Source: Saprospiraceae bacterium
GTDB lineage: Bacteria; Bacteroidota; Bacteroidia; Chitinophagales; Saprospiraceae
Length of the DNA: 64,000 nt
Assembly: GCA_016719615.1 (NCBI GenBank)
Contig: JADJYQ010000007.1
Span: 310,001 to 374,000 of the forward strand
Reading direction: 5' to 3'
Of the stretch, positions 8,400 through 16,226 are shown one piece after another. Numbering within the stretch: the first letter of the stretch is position 1; each line of letters starts with the position of its first letter. The notes beneath the pieces are model-generated. The model made no database searches. It saw nothing but the letters and a program-made list of their open reading frames with translations, and was not told where the DNA came from. A program made the position numbers and the translations under genes.

Positions 8400-10094
8400 A
8401 TGAAAGCGCAGAAAATAATCGAATGTGTGCCAAATTTCAGCGAAGGCAGGGATCCACAGATCATAACAGCACTGGGTGAATGTATCTCGAAAGTACAAGG
8501 AGTTAAATTATTGCATGTGGATATGGGCAAATCTACAAACAGGATGGTCATTACATTTGCAGGCCAGCCCGAAGCAGTCATAGAAGCCGCTTTCCAGGTG
8601 ATACGATTGGCCTCTGAAAAAATAGACATGCGAAATCACAAAGGTGAGCACCCAAGAATGGGAGCTACTGACGTGTGTCCCCTGATTCCCGTGCAGGGTC
8701 TTGATTTGGAAGAAACCGTCGAATATGCTAAAAAACTTGGGGAACGCGTTGGCCGCGAATTGGGCATTCCCGTTTATTTGTATGAAGCCGCAGCAAGTGC
8801 AACACATCGCCAAAATCTGGCCAATATCCGCAGCGGCGAATACGAGGGACTGGAAGAAAAAATGAAACAACCAGAATGGAGGCCTGACTATGGCCCATCC
8901 ACATTTAATACACTTTCGGGTGCCACAGTGATCGGTGCCAGAGATTTTTTAATTGCCTATAATGTCAATCTCAATACTGCTTCCGTGAAATTGGCAAATG
9001 AAGTGGCCTTTGATGTTCGCGAGAACGGACGTCCTCTAAAAGATCCTCAAACCGGAATTTTACTCAAAGATGAACTTGGTGAATCCCTTCGCACTAAAGG
9101 CATGTGCCCTTCTGTTAAAGCTATCGGTTGGTTTATCGAAGAATATGGTTTTGCTCAGGTTTCTATGAATCTGACGAATATGTTGCAAACACAATTGCAT
9201 GAAGCTTTTGAAGCATGCAGAAAATCTGCTGAAAATTATGGACTTTTGGTAACAGGATCAGAATTGGTGGGTTTATTGCCTAAAAAAGCTTTAATTGATG
9301 CAGGAAAATATTTTCTGCAAAAACAAAAAAGATCTTGTGGTTTGAGTGAATCCGAAATCATTCAAGTAGCTGTTCAATCTTTAGGATTAAATAGCATCCA
9401 AGTCTTTCATCCAAAAGAACGAATTATAGAATATATGTTAGACGATCAAAAAAATCCGCTAGCGGAAAGTTCCCTTGAAAAATTTGCAAAAGAAACGGCT
9501 TCTGAAAGCCCGGCACCGGGTGGTGGTTCAGTCTCTGCTTACACCGGCACGCTTGGTGCTGCTTTAGGAGCCATGGTCGCCAATCTGACGGCACATAAAA
9601 AAGGGTATGAGGATCAACTGGAATACTTTTCTGAAATAGCCGAAAAAGCCCAGACGAAAATGAGCGAGCTTTTATTTCTGGTGGATGAAGATACGCGAGC
9701 CTTCAACGGAATTCTCGAAGCGTTTCGTTTGCCAAAGTCAAGTGTGGATGAAAAAAAATTACGCAAAAAAGCCATTAAATCTGCCAATAAATATGCTATT
9801 GAAGTTCCCTATAAAACCATGAAGATAGCTGCATCATGCCTCGACCTCATCAGGCAAATGGCTGAAAAGGGAAATCCAAATTCAATCAGCGATGCAGGTG
9901 TTGCTGCGCTCTGCATCCAAACAGCTGTTCAGGGGGCTTGTCTGAATGTTCAAATCAATGCCATGTCGCTCGACGATGAAGAAAAAAAGAAATTCTATTT
10001 AGACAAAGCGGAACAGCTTGAACAAAAAACATTGAAAGAAGTGGCTTCGATTTTAGCTTATATCCGGAAGACTATGAACATTCCCATTCAATAA
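8400..10094 (+). CDS. ftcD: Bifunctional glutamate formimidoyltransferase / formimidoyl-THF cyclodeaminase
   Basis: A 564-residue fusion that carries out two linked steps of histidine degradation: transfer of the formimino group from N-formimidoyl-L-glutamate to tetrahydrofolate, then deamination to 5,10-methenyl-THF. The N-terminal transferase (about 1-300) begins IIECVPNFSEGRDPQII, a signature start, and contains HKGEHPRMGATDVCP with the catalytic His region. The C-terminal cyclodeaminase (about 345-564) contains ASESPAPGGGSVSAYTG near 367. The length matches the fused animal and Bacteroidota enzymes. The FucP-like transporter starts 20 bp downstream, so they are probably co-transcribed. 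No hut genes are in the window. Confidence 0.93.
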   Translation: MKAQKIIECVPNFSEGRDPQIITALGECISKVQGVKLLHVDMGKSTNRMVITFAGQPEAVIEAAFQVIRLASEKIDMRNHKGEHPRMGATDVCPLIPVQGLDLEETVEYAKKLGERVGRELGIPVYLYEAAASATHRQNLANIRSGEYEGLEEKMKQPEWRPDYGPSTFNTLSGATVIGARDFLIAYNVNLNTASVKLANEVAFDVRENGRPLKDPQTGILLKDELGESLRTKGMCPSVKAIGWFIEEYGFAQVSMNLTNMLQTQLHEAFEACRKSAENYGLLVTGSELVGLLPKKALIDAGKYFLQKQKRSCGLSESEIIQVAVQSLGLNSIQVFHPKERIIEYMLDDQKNPLAESSLEKFAKETASESPAPGGGSVSAYTGTLGAALGAMVANLTAHKKGYEDQLEYFSEIAEKAQTKMSELLFLVDEDTRAFNGILEAFRLPKSSVDEKKLRKKAIKSANKYAIEVPYKTMKIAASCLDLIRQMAEKGNPNSISDAGVAALCIQTAVQGACLNVQINAMSLDDEEKKKFYLDKAEQLEQKTLKEVASILAYIRKTMNIPIQ

Positions 10095-10114
10095 TATATC
10101 TGAATTATCAAACA

Positions 10115-11788
10115 ATGGAATCTCACAAACAAACATCCAAAATGGCAACCAATTATGGGGCCTTGTCAACACTCATTACCGTCTTTTTCTTTTGGGGTTT
10201 TATCGCTTCCGGAAATGGAGTATTTATTCCTTTTTGCAAAGATTATTTTCAATTGGATCAGTTTCAAAGCCAGTTGGTAGATTTTGCATTTTATGGTGCA
10301 TACTACATTGGTGCATTGTCTTTATTTGTTTACAGCAATTGGAAGCAAAATGATCTTGTTTCTGGCTGGGGATACAAAAAAAGTATTGTATTTGGATTGT
10401 TGTTTTCACTTCTGGGTGCTATAGCAATGATCATCAGTGTTGAGTATGGGTCTAAAGAAAATGGCTTTACATTTTTCCTGATTTCATTTTTTATACTTGC
10501 CTTGGGATTTTCTTTGCAACAAACTGCAGCAAATCCCTTTGCTATTTCACTGGGCGATCCTTCTACCGGATCACACCGCGTAAATCTTGGCGGCGGAATC
10601 AATTCCTTTGGAACGGCCATAGGGCCTATTATTGTTGCACTGGCTCTTTTTGGTGCTACCCATTACGACGACAGTGCTTTACAAAATCTTAGTTTAAACA
10701 GTGTTATAGGATTATACATGGGTGTAGGACTCTTGTTTTTAATCGCTGCATTGCTTTTTGCTTTTTCCAAAAAAGTACCAGATGGCAAAGGATTGAGTGG
10801 ATTTGAGCCTGCTCCAAAAGCAGTATGGTTATTACTTTCAATGACACTTGGTTTTATAGCCTGTTTTGTACCGGTATTTAACAGCTACAAAATCGAATGG
10901 AGTGAATCCGAACTGCAGGGCGTAGAGTTCAATAGAATGCTCTGGCTGATTGGAGCATTGTTCATATTAATTGCAGGACTTTGGGCATCCTTTCGATGGT
11001 CTCAAAAAAAACATCAGGGCTGGGGTGCGCTGCAATATCCTCAACTCACCCTTGGCATGTTTGCAATATTTGTTTATGTGGGTGTTGAAGTCACTATTCA
11101 AAGTAATATGGGGGAACTTTTAAAAAGTCCGGAATTCGGAAATATGCAAACTTCTGCGATCACTCCTTTTATTTCCATGTTTTGGGGGAGTTTAATGATC
11201 GGGAGATGGACGGGTGCCATTCCCGTATTTAAACTGGAAGCAAGAACAAAGAAAATCATGATGATCCTTGTACCCATTCTTGCATTTGCTGTTGTACAAA
11301 TAGTCAACCGGATTGCCGGAAAAGATATGAGCCCTTTAAATGCATATATTTTATGTGTTGCTGTGTTAATCCTCGCTTTTTTTCTGGCTGCAGATAAACC
11401 TGCGCTTACCTTAATTTTGTTTAGTAGTCTGGCGATGGTATGTATGCTTATCGGACTGCTGTTCAGCGGTATGATTTCTATTTATGCTTTTCTGAGTGGT
11501 GGATTATTTTGCTCGGTGATGTGGCCTTGCATCTTTTCATTATCGATTGCCGGTCTTGGGAAATACGAGAGTCAGGGAGCAGCATTTCTCATTATGATGA
11601 TTTTAGGTGGCGCGATTATTCCGCCTCTACAGGGCAAATTGGCAGATCTTGAAAGCATAGGCATTCATCAATCCTATTGGCTAACAGTTGTATGTTTTGC
11701 ATATCTTGCGTTTTTCGGATATATTGTCAAAAATCTTTTGAAAAAACAAGGGATCGATTATGATGGACAAATTGATGCCAGACCTTAA
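10115..11788 (+). CDS. FucP/GluP-like sugar:H+ symporter (MFS)
   Basis: A 557-residue polytopic protein with about 12-14 hydrophobic segments. The opening FFFWGFIASGNGVFIPFCKDYF and the block QQTAANPFAISLGDP followed by RVNLGGGINSFGTAIGP are typical of the FucP subfamily of the major facilitator superfamily, which imports fucose, glucose, galactose or similar sugars with protons. It is about 120 residues longer than E. coli FucP, mainly through a longer segment between helices 6 and 8 (about 215-330). The substrate cannot be read from the sequence. It follows ftcD by 20 bp, which suggests one transcript, though a link between histidine breakdown and sugar uptake is not obvious. Confidence 0.82.
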   Translation: MESHKQTSKMATNYGALSTLITVFFFWGFIASGNGVFIPFCKDYFQLDQFQSQLVDFAFYGAYYIGALSLFVYSNWKQNDLVSGWGYKKSIVFGLLFSLLGAIAMIISVEYGSKENGFTFFLISFFILALGFSLQQTAANPFAISLGDPSTGSHRVNLGGGINSFGTAIGPIIVALALFGATHYDDSALQNLSLNSVIGLYMGVGLLFLIAALLFAFSKKVPDGKGLSGFEPAPKAVWLLLSMTLGFIACFVPVFNSYKIEWSESELQGVEFNRMLWLIGALFILIAGLWASFRWSQKKHQGWGALQYPQLTLGMFAIFVYVGVEVTIQSNMGELLKSPEFGNMQTSAITPFISMFWGSLMIGRWTGAIPVFKLEARTKKIMMILVPILAFAVVQIVNRIAGKDMSPLNAYILCVAVLILAFFLAADKPALTLILFSSLAMVCMLIGLLFSGMISIYAFLSGGLFCSVMWPCIFSLSIAGLGKYESQGAAFLIMMILGGAIIPPLQGKLADLESIGIHQSYWLTVVCFAYLAFFGYIVKNLLKKQGIDYDGQIDARP

Positions 11789-11837
11789 AGTCTTAAATAA
11801 ATTTTAAATTGTTAAAAGGACATCTGCATTTTAATAA

Positions 11838-11868
11838 TTGAACGTACTTTTAAGCCATAATACCTTTA
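11838..11868 (+). promoter_or_regulatory. Bacteroidota-type promoter for the outer-membrane barrel gene
   Basis: TTG at 11838-11840, a 20-bp spacer and TACCTTTA at 11861-11868 fit the Bacteroidota -33/-7 pattern (TTG, 19-21 bp, TAnnTTTG). The ATG at 11871 lies 3 bp after the -7 box, so the transcript would be leaderless or nearly so. Confidence 0.5.
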
Positions 11869-11870
11869 CT

Positions 11871-12866
11871 ATGAAAAAATTACTTGCTTTACTTTTAATG
11901 TTGTCTACACTACATTTAAATGCTCAAGATCAAAAGCCCCTGGAAAGCCCAACTTTTGATGTGGTTGTCCAATTATCAGATGATTTTAAAAGGCTTAAGG
12001 AGTCATTTGGTAAAGGAGAAATTGATGCGGCTACTTATAAATCTAGAGGAAGAGAAATCCTTAGCCAGTTAAGTGCTTCTTCTTATGAAGGATATGAAAA
12101 ATTGACTTATGAACCTGTGCCGACAACTCCCGCAGATGCTACTATTGATGTTTCAGATCCTGGTATGGGAATGCCTTCAGACACCACTCCACAGGATTTT
12201 GAAATGCCGGAAATGGGTTCCGGTAGAAGTCCGATGGGTTTGCTTTCCGGTAACAAGAAAAGGACCTCGTTTAAAATCAGATACGGAATGTACTGGAATG
12301 GATTAAAACAAGGCACTAAAAATGCGTCAATTTCTTATCCCAAATTCAATACCTGGAGTTCATATAATTGGTTTGGCGAATTTGATATTTTATTGAATAC
12401 GCGATTAGGTGGATCAAAAAGTCCTTTTAGTATTTATTATGGTATTGGTTGGGACAATCGTTGTTTTGTTCAGAAAAAGGATGTTCAGAAATTGGGAGTA
12501 GCAAATGGAGAAGCGACATTTACAAGTCCCACAGAAAAAGTGGACCGCTCTAAAATAGAATTGGGATTTTTGCGTATACCTGTGGGTCTTCAATTCAAGT
12601 CTAAGAAGTTTGCTTTGAATCTGGGTGGATATGTCGGTTTTAATACCTCTCATTCTCAAACATTAGAATACACTACTGCAGACGACGAAGCGGCTGAACT
12701 CCAATTAGACAAAGACTATGATTTCACGAAAACCAATTATGGTTTAAGTGCATCTATTGGTTATAAAAGAGTACACATCGGAGTTAATTACGATCTCAGT
12801 ACTTTATTTAAGAATTCTAATGATTACGAATTCAATGCCTGGAGGATTGGCTTGCTGATATTCTAA
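11871..12866 (+). CDS. Outer-membrane beta-barrel protein
   Basis: A 331-residue protein starting at 11871 (MKKLLALLLMLSTLHLNAQ is a clear signal peptide); an upstream TTG at 11838 is in frame but is part of the probable promoter. After a helical, charged region (about 30-75) and a Pro/Met-rich linker (about 85-120), the C-terminal two thirds consist of amphipathic strands with aromatic girdle residues such as FKIRYGMYWNGLK and SIYYGIGWDNRCF, ending in WRIGLLIF. This fits an outer-membrane protein of the porin-superfamily type common in Bacteroidota (PorT/OmpW-like barrels). The ligand or role is unknown. It sits directly left of the first palindromic repeat array. Confidence 0.7.
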   Translation: MKKLLALLLMLSTLHLNAQDQKPLESPTFDVVVQLSDDFKRLKESFGKGEIDAATYKSRGREILSQLSASSYEGYEKLTYEPVPTTPADATIDVSDPGMGMPSDTTPQDFEMPEMGSGRSPMGLLSGNKKRTSFKIRYGMYWNGLKQGTKNASISYPKFNTWSSYNWFGEFDILLNTRLGGSKSPFSIYYGIGWDNRCFVQKKDVQKLGVANGEATFTSPTEKVDRSKIELGFLRIPVGLQFKSKKFALNLGGYVGFNTSHSQTLEYTTADDEAAELQLDKDYDFTKTNYGLSASIGYKRVHIGVNYDLSTLFKNSNDYEFNAWRIGLLIF

Positions 12867-12867
12867 T

Positions 12868-13304
12868 GCGTTTTTAATTAATGATGGTTGGGGTTCTATT
12901 GGGCTTTTTTTTTGCCACGAAGGCGCTAAGGCTCAAAGGACCACTGAGTTTTTCCTCTTCGTGGTACTTTGTGTCTTCGTGACTTTGTGGCCTCGCTTTT
13001 TCTAGATTTTCGTTTTATTCGATATTAATTAATGGTTGGGGTTCTATACAGCTTTTTTTTTGCCACGAAGGCGCTAAGGCTCAAAGGACCACTAAGTTTT
13101 TCCTCTTCGTGGTACTTTGTGTCTTCGTGACTTTGTGGCCTCGCTTTTTCGAGATCTTCATTTTATTCGATATTAACTAATACTCAGGGTTCTATTCGGG
13201 CTTTTTTTTAGCCACGAAGGCGCTAAGGCACGAAGGACCACGAAGTATTCTTCTTCGTGACTTTGTGGCCTCGCTTTTCCACGTAAAGAGACGAATGATC
13301 AAAG
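12868..13304. repeat. Repeat array A: three ~148-bp direct repeats with palindromic cores
   Basis: Three tandem units with starts 148 and 149 bp apart. Each unit has an AT-rich leader (TTAATTAATGGTTGGGGTTC and variants, then a T-tract) and an imperfect palindrome: cores at 12914-12991, 13062-13139 and 13211-13269. Cores 1 and 2 are 78 bp: a 31-bp arm beginning GCCACGAAGGCGC, a 16-nt loop, and a matching 31-bp arm ending GACTTTGTGGC. Core 3 has lost about 19 bp of its second arm. Each arm is itself built from degenerate 8-bp units of the cACGAAGG type. The same unit recurs in array B (15655-16090). It is non-coding and not CRISPR-like, since spacers are not unique. Confidence 0.92.
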
Positions 13305-13318
13305 TTCATTCCAATAAT

Positions 13319-13711
13319 CTACATTCTAAATCGGCGTATTCCATTTTTTATAAGTACTACATTAAAATTTATCAGATAGCCTAATTTTAATTCTGATAAT
13401 TTTAATTGGCTTAAAATTTGGGCTTCCCACACTGCATTCACAGTATCCATTGCTTTGATTTCAACAATTACAGCATTATTAACCAATAAGTCCAATCTCA
13501 AACCCTCATCAAAATGAATACCCTTATATTTTATTGGAATTATCGCTTGCCTTTTTACATGGAAGCCTTGTGCCATCAACTCATGCAACATACATAATTC
13601 GTATACTTTTTCCAGAAGACCCGGTCCAATTTCTTTATGAATTTGATAAGCTGCATGTACAATTGATTTTCCAATAAACTCTTCATTTTCCGTTAGGGTG
13701 CTGTACTTCAT
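13319..13711 (-). CDS. GxxExxY family protein (PD-(D/E)XK nuclease-like)
   Basis: A 130-residue soluble protein with the family signature GPGLLEKVYE (GxxExxY) at about 30-38, preceded by IVHAAYQIHKEI. The middle shows LRLDLLVNNAVIVEIKA, which fits the D...ExK arrangement of PD-(D/E)XK nucleases (Asp near 78, Glu-x-Lys near 90). The ending LGYLINFNVVLIKNGIRRF is also typical. The family is widespread and its biological role has not been settled to my knowledge. The stop lies 50 bp from array A, and the gene is read toward the array. The clear nuclease-like core next to palindromic repeats makes a functional link between them possible. Confidence 0.85.
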   Translation of the reverse strand: MKYSTLTENEEFIGKSIVHAAYQIHKEIGPGLLEKVYELCMLHELMAQGFHVKRQAIIPIKYKGIHFDEGLRLDLLVNNAVIVEIKAMDTVNAVWEAQILSQLKLSELKLGYLINFNVVLIKNGIRRFRM

Positions 13712-14018
13712 TTATAAAATTATTCGCGAAGTAAATTAGGGGGTAATAATTTAGACCGTGTATCTATGCCGTAAATTTTGAAGATCCGTTTATTAAATCA
13801 TCCATACTTTTTATTGAATAAGTGCAGACTTTAAAAATTATCAAATTCTTATATGCTCGTTTCATGCTACCACTTAATAATAAATGCTATGGTGAATAGA
13901 ATCTCAGCGATTGGAATGTCATTATAACTTGATACTGACCAAAATCAAGCAAGCCGATGACAGCAGTCACCAAATATCCACTTTTAAAATGCAAATCTTG
14001 TGGACATATTTAAGCCAT

Positions 14019-14504
14019 ATGTTAAAATACGTTGAAGGTGATATTATGATGAGTAAAGCGGATGCCATAGCACATGGAGTGGCGCCAATGGATCATTTTG
14101 ACACAGGCCTGGCACTTGGTCTAAGGGAGAATTTCCCTTCTATGTATAAAGATTTCAGACATTATTGTCAAACTTTCCATCCCAAAGCCGGGGATGTTTG
14201 GTTATGGCAGGGAGCCGAAAAAAATAAAATTTTCAATTTGCTGACACAAGAACCTGCTCAGGGCAATTCCGGCCATCCTGGACGGGCCTCTACGATTAAT
14301 GTGAGGCATTGCCTTAAAAACCTGGTGAAAGAGATCCAAAAAGAAGACATCCAAAGTTTGGCCATTCCAAGATTAGCTACGGGCGTGGGCGGTTTGGATT
14401 GGGAAGATATACGCAGTTTAATTGAGGAATATCTCGAACCTCTCCATATTCCGGTATATGTATACCATGTATATCGCAAAGGGGTCAAAGCTGCAGAATC
14501 CTAG
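14019..14504 (+). CDS. Macro domain protein (ADP-ribose binding or hydrolase)
   Basis: A 161-residue protein made of one macro domain. MLKYVEGDIMMSKADAIAHG is the usual first strand and D-x-A-x-A-H loop; GNSGHPGRAS and IPRLATGVGGLDWEDI cover the ligand-binding loops (GVGGL near 125), followed by IPVYVYHVY. This form resembles the TARG1/DarG-like branch, which removes ADP-ribose from proteins or DNA; no DarT-like toxin is next to it. The ATG at 14019 is chosen because the domain begins there; in-frame ATGs at 13911 and 13989 would add 36 or 10 residues without domain character. It lies in the island between the two repeat arrays. Confidence 0.8.
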   Translation: MLKYVEGDIMMSKADAIAHGVAPMDHFDTGLALGLRENFPSMYKDFRHYCQTFHPKAGDVWLWQGAEKNKIFNLLTQEPAQGNSGHPGRASTINVRHCLKNLVKEIQKEDIQSLAIPRLATGVGGLDWEDIRSLIEEYLEPLHIPVYVYHVYRKGVKAAES

Positions 14505-14537
14505 TTGCAATATTATTAAAGGCTGATATTGTGTTCT

Positions 14538-14571
14538 ATGGAGGGGAATAAGTTCTCCTCCATTTTTTTTT
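14538..14571 (+). terminator. Rho-independent terminator after the macro-domain gene
   Basis: ATGGAGG (14538-14544) pairs with CCTCCAT (14557-14563) around a loop, followed by nine T residues. It sits 34 bp after the macro-domain stop, so the next gene needs its own promoter. Confidence 0.75.
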
Positions 14572-14639
14572 AATGATTCCAGAGCCATATTTGCCGCTCT
14601 TAAAAATATACAGTACATTGTAAAGTAAAGTGAACACGT

Positions 14640-15035
14640 ATGAACCGATCAGAAATTTTTTATCAGAAACTAGCTTATTTGTTTTATGCAGTGGCCGATG
14701 CAGACGGGAATGTCGAAAAACAAGAACTCGATAAATTGCATGAAGAAGTACTTCGAATTTGGAAATCATTGGATGATGGTGTTGATGAATTCAACACGGA
14801 TCTTTCTTTTGAAATTGAAGCCGTCTTTGAATGGCTTGATGAAAATCAATTTTCTTACAAGGATGCCTATACGGAATTCAAAGATTATGCACTCGAACAC
14901 AAATCTTTGTTTGACGAAGATATCAAAAAGCGGATTATGCATACCGCACGTGAATTGGCTGCTGTCTATCGCAAAATAAACCATCTAGAAGAAAACCTAC
15001 TTCACGATCTTGAAAATTTTTTACACAAATTATAA
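14640..15035 (+). CDS. Small helical protein, TerB-like
   Basis: A 131-residue acidic, all-helical soluble protein. The N-terminal part (FYQKLAYLFYAVADADGNVEKQELDKL) has the pattern of TerB-like domains, in which a helix is followed by an acidic D-x-D-G-x-V-x3-E loop that may bind metal, similar to an EF-hand. The rest alternates long charged helices (about 55-125). TerB-like proteins are linked to stress and metal resistance in other bacteria, but the exact role is unknown and the similarity is by pattern only. It follows a terminator and is read toward the DUF456 gene 108 bp away. Confidence 0.5.
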   Translation: MNRSEIFYQKLAYLFYAVADADGNVEKQELDKLHEEVLRIWKSLDDGVDEFNTDLSFEIEAVFEWLDENQFSYKDAYTEFKDYALEHKSLFDEDIKKRIMHTARELAAVYRKINHLEENLLHDLENFLHKL

Positions 15036-15143
15036 ATCGTTTGTCGGTTTTTATAATAAACTTGTCGATTCGCCCTTAATGATAGAGATTCCAATCTTAT
15101 CTTTCTTTTGAATTTCAATTTAATCCTTGAATTTCGCATATAG

Positions 15144-15620
15144 ATGTTTCTGGATATCATACTGATCAGCTTTGGGTTTATTGCTTTGCTTGTGGGACTT
15201 GCCGGTTCAATTCTTCCTTTGCCGGGTCCCCCTTTAAGTCTACTAGGAATGTTTCTCATTCACTGGAGTCATAAAATTGATTTTGGAAGTCATTATTTAT
15301 GGTGTTTCAGCATACTTACCATTTTGATTACAATTCTCGATTTTGTAATACCTGCCATCGGACAAAAAAAATTTGGTGGAAGTAAAATGGGAGTAATCGG
15401 CGGAATGCTTGGTATGTTTATAGGTTTGGCTGGTGGCATTGTGGGTATGTTAATAGGTACTTTTCTTGGTGGACTCATCGGTGAATTACTCGTTGGAAAT
15501 AAAGGTCCGCAGGCATTTAAAGCTTCGATGGGTTCTTTCGTTGGATTTCTATTCGGCAGCCTCTTAAAAATGGTCTTGTGCCTAGCTATGTTGTGGGTAT
15601 CTATTGTAGCTTTTTTTTGA
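15144..15620 (+). CDS. DUF456 family membrane protein
   Basis: A 158-residue integral membrane protein with four hydrophobic segments (about 1-22, 24-42, 50-70 and 85-158 with two glycine-rich helices). The motif LAGSILPLPGPPLSLLGMFL near 18 and the Gly-rich block GGMLGMFIGLAGGIVGMLIG near 90 are diagnostic of DUF456. The function is unknown; the Gly-zipper repeats suggest tight helix packing or membrane perturbation. It is the last gene before repeat array B. Confidence 0.85.
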   Translation: MFLDIILISFGFIALLVGLAGSILPLPGPPLSLLGMFLIHWSHKIDFGSHYLWCFSILTILITILDFVIPAIGQKKFGGSKMGVIGGMLGMFIGLAGGIVGMLIGTFLGGLIGELLVGNKGPQAFKASMGSFVGFLFGSLLKMVLCLAMLWVSIVAFF

Positions 15621-15654
15621 TTGCATTTTTTTAGGAAACAAATTATCTTTTTTG

Positions 15655-16090
15655 CGATCCTGATTTTAGTCGATATTTATTGATGGTTGGGGTTCTATTG
15701 GACTTTTTTTTGCCACGAAGGCGCTAAGGCACTAAGGACCACTAAGTATTCCTCTTCGTGGTACTTCGTGTCTTCGTGACTTTGTGGCCTCGCTTTTTCG
15801 AGATCTTCATTTTATTCGATATTAACTAATACTCGGGGTTCCTTTTGGTCTTTTGAATTGCCACGAAGGCGCGAAGGCGCGAAGGGCCACTAAGTATTCC
15901 TCTTCGTGGTACTTTGTGTCTTCGTGACTTTGTGGCCTCGCTTTTTCGAGATCTTCATTTTATTCGATATTAACTAATACTCGGGGTTCTATTGGACTTT
16001 TTTTTAGCCACGAAGGCGCTAAGGCACTAAGGACCACTAAGTTTTTCCTCTTCGCGGTACTTTGTGTCTTCGTGACTTTGTGGCATCTCT
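15655..16090. repeat. Repeat array B: three ~148-bp direct repeats with palindromic cores
   Basis: Same unit as array A, in the same orientation. Palindromic cores lie at 15712-15788, 15860-15936 and 16007-16084, with starts 148 and 147 bp apart. Each has the arm GCCACGAAGGCGC..., a short AT-rich loop with CCTCTTCG, and the return arm ending GACTTTGTGGC. Mismatches between copies often keep pairing through G-T or compensating changes. Arrays A and B enclose about 2.4 kb with four genes. Confidence 0.92.
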
Positions 16091-16180
16091 TCTCTGAAAA
16101 TCAATGATTTACACAGGAGTAAAACATTCTTTCGATTCAGCTGCTCAAAATTTATTAAAAATATATTGTTCATGTCGATT

Positions 16181-16212
16181 ATTCGTCATATCATTGCCGA
16201 ATAATTCGTCAT
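16181..16212. promoter_or_regulatory. Direct repeat upstream of the DnaE-like gene
   Basis: ATTCGTCAT occurs at 16181-16189 and again at 16204-16212, both copies preceded by A/T-rich flanks, 15 bp before the start codon at 16227. It could be an operator for a damage or stress regulator. No consensus is known to me, so this is a weak inference. Confidence 0.3.
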
Positions 16213-16226
16213 TATAAGAATACCTT

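Noticed and set aside
13911..14018. N-terminal extension of the macro-domain protein
   Set aside because: The additional residues have no domain character and the macro domain starts exactly at the ATG at 14019.
12868..16090. Repeat arrays considered as CRISPR arrays
   Set aside because: The units are about 148 bp, the segments between palindromic cores are themselves repeated rather than unique, and no cas genes are in the window.
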